From the NCBI GenBank assembly GCA_009703635.1, contig WLFS01000029.1, positions 1-6,464 of the forward strand: a stretch of 6,464 nt of DNA, read 5' to 3'. The notes beneath the pieces are model-generated. The model searched no databases. It had not been told where the DNA came from and worked only from the letters and a program-made list of their open reading frames with translations. The position numbers and the translations under genes are program-made. Below are positions 1-6,464 of this stretch, piece after piece; position 1 is the first letter of the stretch; the number at the start of each line of letters is the position of its first letter. Origin of the DNA: Actinomycetota bacterium (GTDB lineage: Bacteria > Actinomycetota > Actinomycetes > Actinomycetales > Microbacteriaceae).

Positions 1-298
1 CCCAGCCCTTGAGAATCTTGGATCCGGCGGTAGTTTCAATTCCGATTGTGGTCAGGTTGTCTTTGACTGCAATTGGCACACCAGCGAGCGCCGAAAGCTT
101 CTCACCCTTGGCACGAAGGTCGTCAACAGCTCTAGCCTGAGCCAAAGCCAGTTCGTGAGTGACGATTAGGTAGCTGTTGAGCTTGGGGTTTAGCTTGTCA
201 ATGTTTTCCAGCTGGGCTTTAGTTAGCTCAACCGAGGAGATTTCCTTGGAGGCCAGCATCGAAGCTAGTTCATGGGCAGATTTGTTTAGAAGGGACAT
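1..298 (-). CDS. gatA: Glutamyl-tRNA(Gln)/aspartyl-tRNA(Asn) amidotransferase subunit A, N-terminal part (runs off the left edge)
   Basis: GatA is the amidase subunit of the cytoplasmic GatCAB complex. It hydrolyses glutamine and supplies ammonia for converting Glu-tRNA-Gln to Gln-tRNA-Gln and/or Asp-tRNA-Asn to Asn-tRNA-Asn. Only the first 99 residues are here, beginning MSLLNKSAHELASML. They include the amidase-signature entry AGVPIAVKDNL (residues 72-82), with Lys79 as the catalytic lysine of the Ser-cisSer-Lys triad, and the following TTAGSKIL segment (89-96). The two catalytic serines lie beyond the window. The ATG start at 298-296 follows the gatC stop by 8 bp. The nearest Shine-Dalgarno-like run, GAGG at 312-315, is about 13 nt away, so translational coupling to gatC is likely. 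The order gatC-gatA is standard, and gatB probably follows outside the window. Identity is secure; only the C-terminal 80 percent is unseen. Confidence 0.96.
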   Translation of the reverse strand, partial: MSLLNKSAHELASMLASKEISSVELTKAQLENIDKLNPKLNSYLIVTHELALAQARAVDDLRAKGEKLSALAGVPIAVKDNLTTIGIETTAGSKILKGW

Positions 299-306
299 TA
301 TTGGCT

Positions 307-603
307 CTAGTCCTCATCCAGAATGGCTGAGACCTTGAAGCGACCTGACTCGCTGTCAGCGGCCCCAGAAAGAGCCTGGGCTTGAGTCAATGAGGGCTTG
401 ACAACATCATCACGGAAAACATTGGCCATAGGAATTGGGTGGCTGGTGGCGACAATTTCATCGCTCACGGCAGCCTTGACAGTGGCAACCGATTCCACGA
501 TCAAAGCCAGCTGACTGGCAAATTGGGCCACCTCAGCCTCGCTGACCTCAATGCGGGCAAGGCCGGCTAGGTGCCTAACTAGCTCAGGGGTGATCTCGGA
601 CAT
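307..603 (-). CDS. gatC: Glutamyl-tRNA(Gln)/aspartyl-tRNA(Asn) amidotransferase subunit C
   Basis: This is the small structural subunit of GatCAB, a belt-like protein that wraps the GatA-GatB interface and stabilises GatA. The product has 98 residues, the normal size for the family. Family hallmarks are the N-terminal helix LVRHLAGLARIEVSEAEV (residues 8-25), the helix FASQLALIVESVATV (28-42), the HPIPMANVFRDDVV segment (55-68) and the closing GRFKVSAIL (87-95). The usual Pro of the family's FKVP ending is Ser91 here, a minor change. The ATG start at 603-601 is preceded by GAAGG with 5 nt spacing, a good ribosome binding site. It is the first gene of a leftward unit with gatA. In many actinobacteria it directly follows ligA; here a gene on the opposite strand lies between them, so gatC needs its own promoter. 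Confidence 0.96.
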   Translation of the reverse strand: MSEITPELVRHLAGLARIEVSEAEVAQFASQLALIVESVATVKAAVSDEIVATSHPIPMANVFRDDVVKPSLTQAQALSGAADSESGRFKVSAILDED

Positions 604-608
604 GGAAA

Positions 609-613
609 CCTTC
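609..613 (-). promoter_or_regulatory. Ribosome binding site of gatC
   Basis: The minus strand reads GAAGG, followed by 5 nt and then the ATG at 603-601. This supports the chosen gatC start and shows that gatC is translated independently of any upstream gene. Confidence 0.6.
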
Positions 614-660
614 GGTTTAGAGAAACTCTGAATTGGAGGGGTTTTGGCCCCAGCTGGCCC

Positions 661-669
661 ATTCTAGCA
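661..669 (-). promoter_or_regulatory. Predicted extended -10 promoter element for gatCA
   Basis: On the minus strand the sequence reads TGCTAGAAT, an extended -10 (TG-N-TAGAAT) differing from TATAAT at one position. No convincing -35 box lies 16-18 nt upstream, which is tolerated by extended -10 promoters. Transcription would start near 654, giving a leader of about 50 nt before the gatC ATG. This is a prediction from sequence only, but it fits the need for a separate gatC promoter. Confidence 0.45.
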
Positions 670-689
670 ACAAAGAAATTGTTTGATTC

Positions 690-706
690 TGGGGCGAAAT
701 ACCCCA
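690..706. repeat. Short inverted repeat in the divergent promoter region
   Basis: TGGGG at 690-694 pairs with CCCCA at 702-706, a perfect 5-bp GC-rich stem with the 7-nt loop CGAAATA. It sits between the predicted gatC -10 element and the start of the plus-strand gene. No T-tract follows on either strand, so it is not an intrinsic terminator. It may be a protein-binding site or chance. Confidence 0.35.
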
Positions 707-750
707 CTAAAGTAGGTATCTAGGTAGTAAACCCCTTATTCCCCTATAAA

Positions 751-755
751 AAGGT
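751..755 (+). promoter_or_regulatory. Ribosome binding site of the DivIVA-domain gene (fixes a GTG start)
   Basis: AAGGT, within an A-rich run, lies with its GG 8 nt before the GTG at 763. It supports GTG as the start. The first in-frame ATG (residue 25) would delete the DivIVA-type domain, so it is not credible. Confidence 0.6.
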
Positions 756-762
756 AAGACCC

Positions 763-5121
<4,359 letters not shown>

Positions 5122-5125
<4 letters not shown>

Positions 5126-6336
5126 CGCCTAGTCAATCCTGCCTTCTTGGCGCCTTCGTAGGCTTTTGGAAAAGCATCCAGGAATGCATCAACGTCAGCA
5201 TCTGAAGAGTTGTGTCCAAAGGTGATTCTCATTGTGCCCATAGCCTCGTCCGAATTGGCTCCAAGGGAAAGCACCACGTGAGAGGGGCTATTCACACCTG
5301 CGGCGCAAGCCGAGCCAGTGGAAACGGATACACCATTGAGATCCAACAGAAAAAGCAAGCTATCTCCGAGGCATCCTCGGAATCTAAAGTGAACGTTGTT
5401 TGCAAGTCTTGGAGCGTGCTCCGAAGATACCTTTACATCTGGTGCCGCTTCCCGAACTCCAGCAACTAATCTTGCCGAAAGCTTCGCGTGCAGGAGTTCT
5501 AACTGAGCCTGCTCACCTACGGCTTCTTTGACCGCAAGGGCCATCGCTGAAGCGGCAGCTGCATCCGGTGTTCCAGATCGTAAGTTTCTTTCCTGGCCGC
5601 CGCCGTGAAACACGGGAGTGAGCTTTTCAGACCTAGCAAGAATAAGAGCTCCGACTCCAACTGGGGAACCCACCTTATGGCCAGTGACAGTCATGGCTGA
5701 CAAACCAGAAGCTGCAAAGTTCACTGGGATGTGACCCAGAGCCGCAATGGCGTCGGAGTGAACCGGAATTGCATATTCTCTAGCGAGCGCAGTGATTTTT
5801 TGAATTGGATGAACTACGCCAATTTCATTGTTGGCCCACATCAAAGAGACAAGTGCGATCTGATCAGATCGCTTTTCTAAGACATCAGCAAGCTCTGCTA
5901 GATCAAGAACGCCGTCATCGTTCATTGAAACAAAATGTGCCTCGGCGCCCTGCTCGGCAACTAACCAATTCACGGCATCAAGGACTGCAGCATGCTCCGC
6001 ACTGGATGTAACAATCAGTGTCCGGTTTCGATCTTGCGCATGACGTTGCCAGTAAAGACCCTTGACGGCGAGGTTGTCTGATTCAGTTCCGCCGGAAGTA
6101 AAGATCACCTCATTGCGATCACAGCCAATACTTGCGGCGATTAACTCCCTAGCTTCTTCTAGCATTTGCCTTGAGCTTTGCCCGAAGGAGTGAACTGAGG
6201 TTGGGTTTCCAACCTGTTCTAGAGCCTTGGAGTAGTGTGCCAGGACACTTGGCCGAATTGGCGAAGTAGCGGCGTGATCCAAGTAAACAGGCATGTAGTT
6301 AAGCCTAGTTTGCTCTACCCACACCAAAAACTGCAT
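5122..6336 (-). CDS. Class V cysteine desulfurase (IscS/NifS-like), sulfur donor for MnmA
   Basis: This PLP enzyme converts cysteine to alanine and carries the sulfur as a persulfide, presumably for MnmA and possibly Fe-S assembly. The product is 404 residues from this start, or 390 from the internal ATG at 6294-6292. Visible motifs: VYLDHAATSP (17-26), SGGTESDNLA (81-90), PLP-stacking His115, WANNEIG (167-173), HSDA (193-196, Asp195 contacts the pyridine nitrogen), GHK with PLP-binding Lys221, GGGQERNLRSGTPD (245-258) and the catalytic loop STGSACAAG with Cys344. The usual Gln two residues after HSDA is Ala198. Start choice: the ATG at 6336 has AAGGA 7 nt upstream; most homologues begin close to the YLDHAAT motif, which favours 6294, where the Shine-Dalgarno is poor. 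The symbol iscS is used for actinobacterial relatives, but the paralogue type is not certain here. Confidence 0.93.
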
Positions 6337-6343
6337 TACTCGG

Positions 6344-6348
6344 TCCTT
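6344..6348 (-). promoter_or_regulatory. Ribosome binding site for the long start of the cysteine desulfurase
   Basis: The minus strand reads AAGGA, followed by 7 nt and then ATG (6336-6334). It is the best Shine-Dalgarno in the area and favours the 404-residue form. Before the internal ATG (6294) only TAGG at a longer distance is available. Confidence 0.45.
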
Positions 6349-6357
6349 ATCTGGGTC

Positions 6358-6378
6358 ATTTTGGCCTGTATTTTGGCC
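6358..6378. repeat. 9-bp direct repeat upstream of the cysteine desulfurase
   Basis: ATTTTGGCC occurs at 6358-6366 and again at 6370-6378, perfect copies with a 12-bp period. It lies 22 bp upstream of the cysteine desulfurase start, between the predicted -35 element and the ribosome binding site. It could be an operator, or, if this stretch was once coding, simply the codons of AKIQAKM. Confidence 0.4.
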
Positions 6379-6385
6379 ACGTCAA
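6364..6385 (-). promoter_or_regulatory. Weak candidate promoter for the cysteine desulfurase operon
   Basis: On the minus strand TTGACG (6385-6380) is a good -35 box. At 16 nt spacing only CAAAAT (6363-6358) is available as a -10, four of six matches. The leader would be about 15 nt, barely enough for the ribosome binding site. The operon may instead be read through from the upstream gene. Confidence 0.22.
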
Positions 6386-6402
6386 CTATCTCTGGCTCGT
6401 TG

Positions 6403-6464
6403 CTAGAAAAGCAGCAAACTTAGGGCTTTTCGAGCAGCCACCACGTCAGGGTTGTCGTTTCCCG
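6403..6464 (-). CDS. C-terminal tail of an unidentified upstream gene (partial, runs off the right edge)
   Basis: Reading from the right edge on the minus strand, one frame gives GNDNPDVVAARKALSLLLF and ends at TAG (6405-6403). The codons are strongly of the RNY type (GAC, AAC, GCT, GCC, AGT), which the two other frames on this strand are not, so a real coding tail is plausible. The orientation agrees with the downstream operon. The product cannot be named from 19 residues. After the stop, the frame shifted by one base stays open to a TAA at 6338-6336 that overlaps the cysteine desulfurase ATG, so the true end of the gene may be there (see findings). If the TAG is the true end, 66 bp separate it from the next start. 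Confidence 0.4.
   Translation of the reverse strand, partial: GNDNPDVVAARKALSLLLF
6406..6431. repeat. 7-bp inverted repeat at the end of the upstream gene
   Basis: GAAAAGC (6406-6412) and GCTTTTC (6425-6431) are perfect inverted copies separated by 12 nt. Neither strand has a T-tract directly after the stem, so intrinsic termination is doubtful. It lies next to the TAG at 6403-6405 and spans the place where the reading frame appears to change. Confidence 0.35.

Larger units (their letters stand above)
604..762. promoter_or_regulatory. Divergent intergenic region between gatC and the DivIVA-domain gene
   Basis: This 159-bp gap must hold promoters for two divergent units. For the leftward gatC unit the best signal is TGCTAGAAT (listed separately). 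For the rightward gene no strong promoter is seen. The best weak pair is TTGATT (683-688) with TAAAGT (708-713), but the 19-nt spacing is long. Other structure includes the inverted repeat TGGGG (690-694) / CCCCA (702-706) with a 7-nt loop, the direct repeat TGGCCC at 645-650 and 655-660, and TAGGTA at 713-718 and 721-726 (8-bp period). These could be operator half-sites, but no known regulator motif is recognised. Confidence 0.6.

Noticed and set aside
650..657. CCAGCTGG palindrome as an operator
   Set aside because: An isolated 8-bp palindrome is expected by chance, and it matches no regulator site I recognise. The overlapping TGGCCC direct repeat is noted instead.
745..750. TATAAA as -10 box of the DivIVA-domain gene
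   Set aside because: Transcription would begin about 6 nt before the GTG, after the ribosome binding site, and no -35 box lies at the right distance.
6403..6412. Programmed +1 frameshift at CTT TTC TAG
   Set aside because: It resembles the prfB CTT-TGA site only superficially: the stop is one codon too far from CTT, and no internal Shine-Dalgarno stimulator is visible. A mutation or error is simpler.

Overview
The window looks like a chromosomal segment of an actinobacterium, most likely from the order Micrococcales and perhaps a low-GC, small-genome member of Microbacteriaceae. The evidence is the gene order (cysteine desulfurase, mnmA, ligA, gatC, gatA), the MnmA and LigA sequence types, the long extra segment in the LigA helix-hairpin-helix region, and an overall GC content near 50 percent by eye. 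The genus is not determined; a freshwater Luna-type lineage is only a guess.

Layout, right to left on the minus strand. At the right edge (6337-6464) there is a protein-like tail of an unidentified gene that runs off the window and may be frameshifted. Next comes a tightly packed operon: a class V cysteine desulfurase (5122-6336), mnmA (4019-5125) and ligA (1926-4022), each overlapping the next by 4 bp (ATGA, then GTGA). A single gene on the plus strand (763-1929) then interrupts the run. It encodes a 388-residue protein with an N-terminal DivIVA-type domain and a long Ala/Glu-rich coiled coil. Its stop codon and the ligA stop codon share one CTAG palindrome. A 159-bp divergent intergenic region (604-762) carries signals for this gene and for gatC (307-603), which is followed 8 bp later by gatA (1-298, N-terminal 99 residues only).

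Function. The cysteine desulfurase should pass sulfur to MnmA, which makes 2-thiouridine at position 34 of tRNA-Lys, tRNA-Glu and tRNA-Gln. GatC and GatA belong to the amidotransferase that makes Gln-tRNA-Gln (and/or Asn-tRNA-Asn) by transamidation, so two of the systems here meet at tRNA-Gln. LigA is the essential NAD-dependent replicative ligase and shares the transcript by position rather than by an obvious pathway link.

The most unusual object is the DivIVA-domain gene. It sits where ligA and gatC are usually adjacent and co-directional in actinobacteria, and it forces gatC to have its own promoter. Its rod contains two uninterrupted blocks of seven 11-residue (hendecad) repeats each, an organisation reminiscent of the Scy/FilP polar cytoskeletal proteins. 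Other points worth a second look are a Gln-to-Ala change in the PLP pocket of the cysteine desulfurase, the CxxC + C cysteine set of MnmA, and the possible frameshift at the right edge. No RNA genes, insertion sequences, CRISPR arrays or origins were seen.
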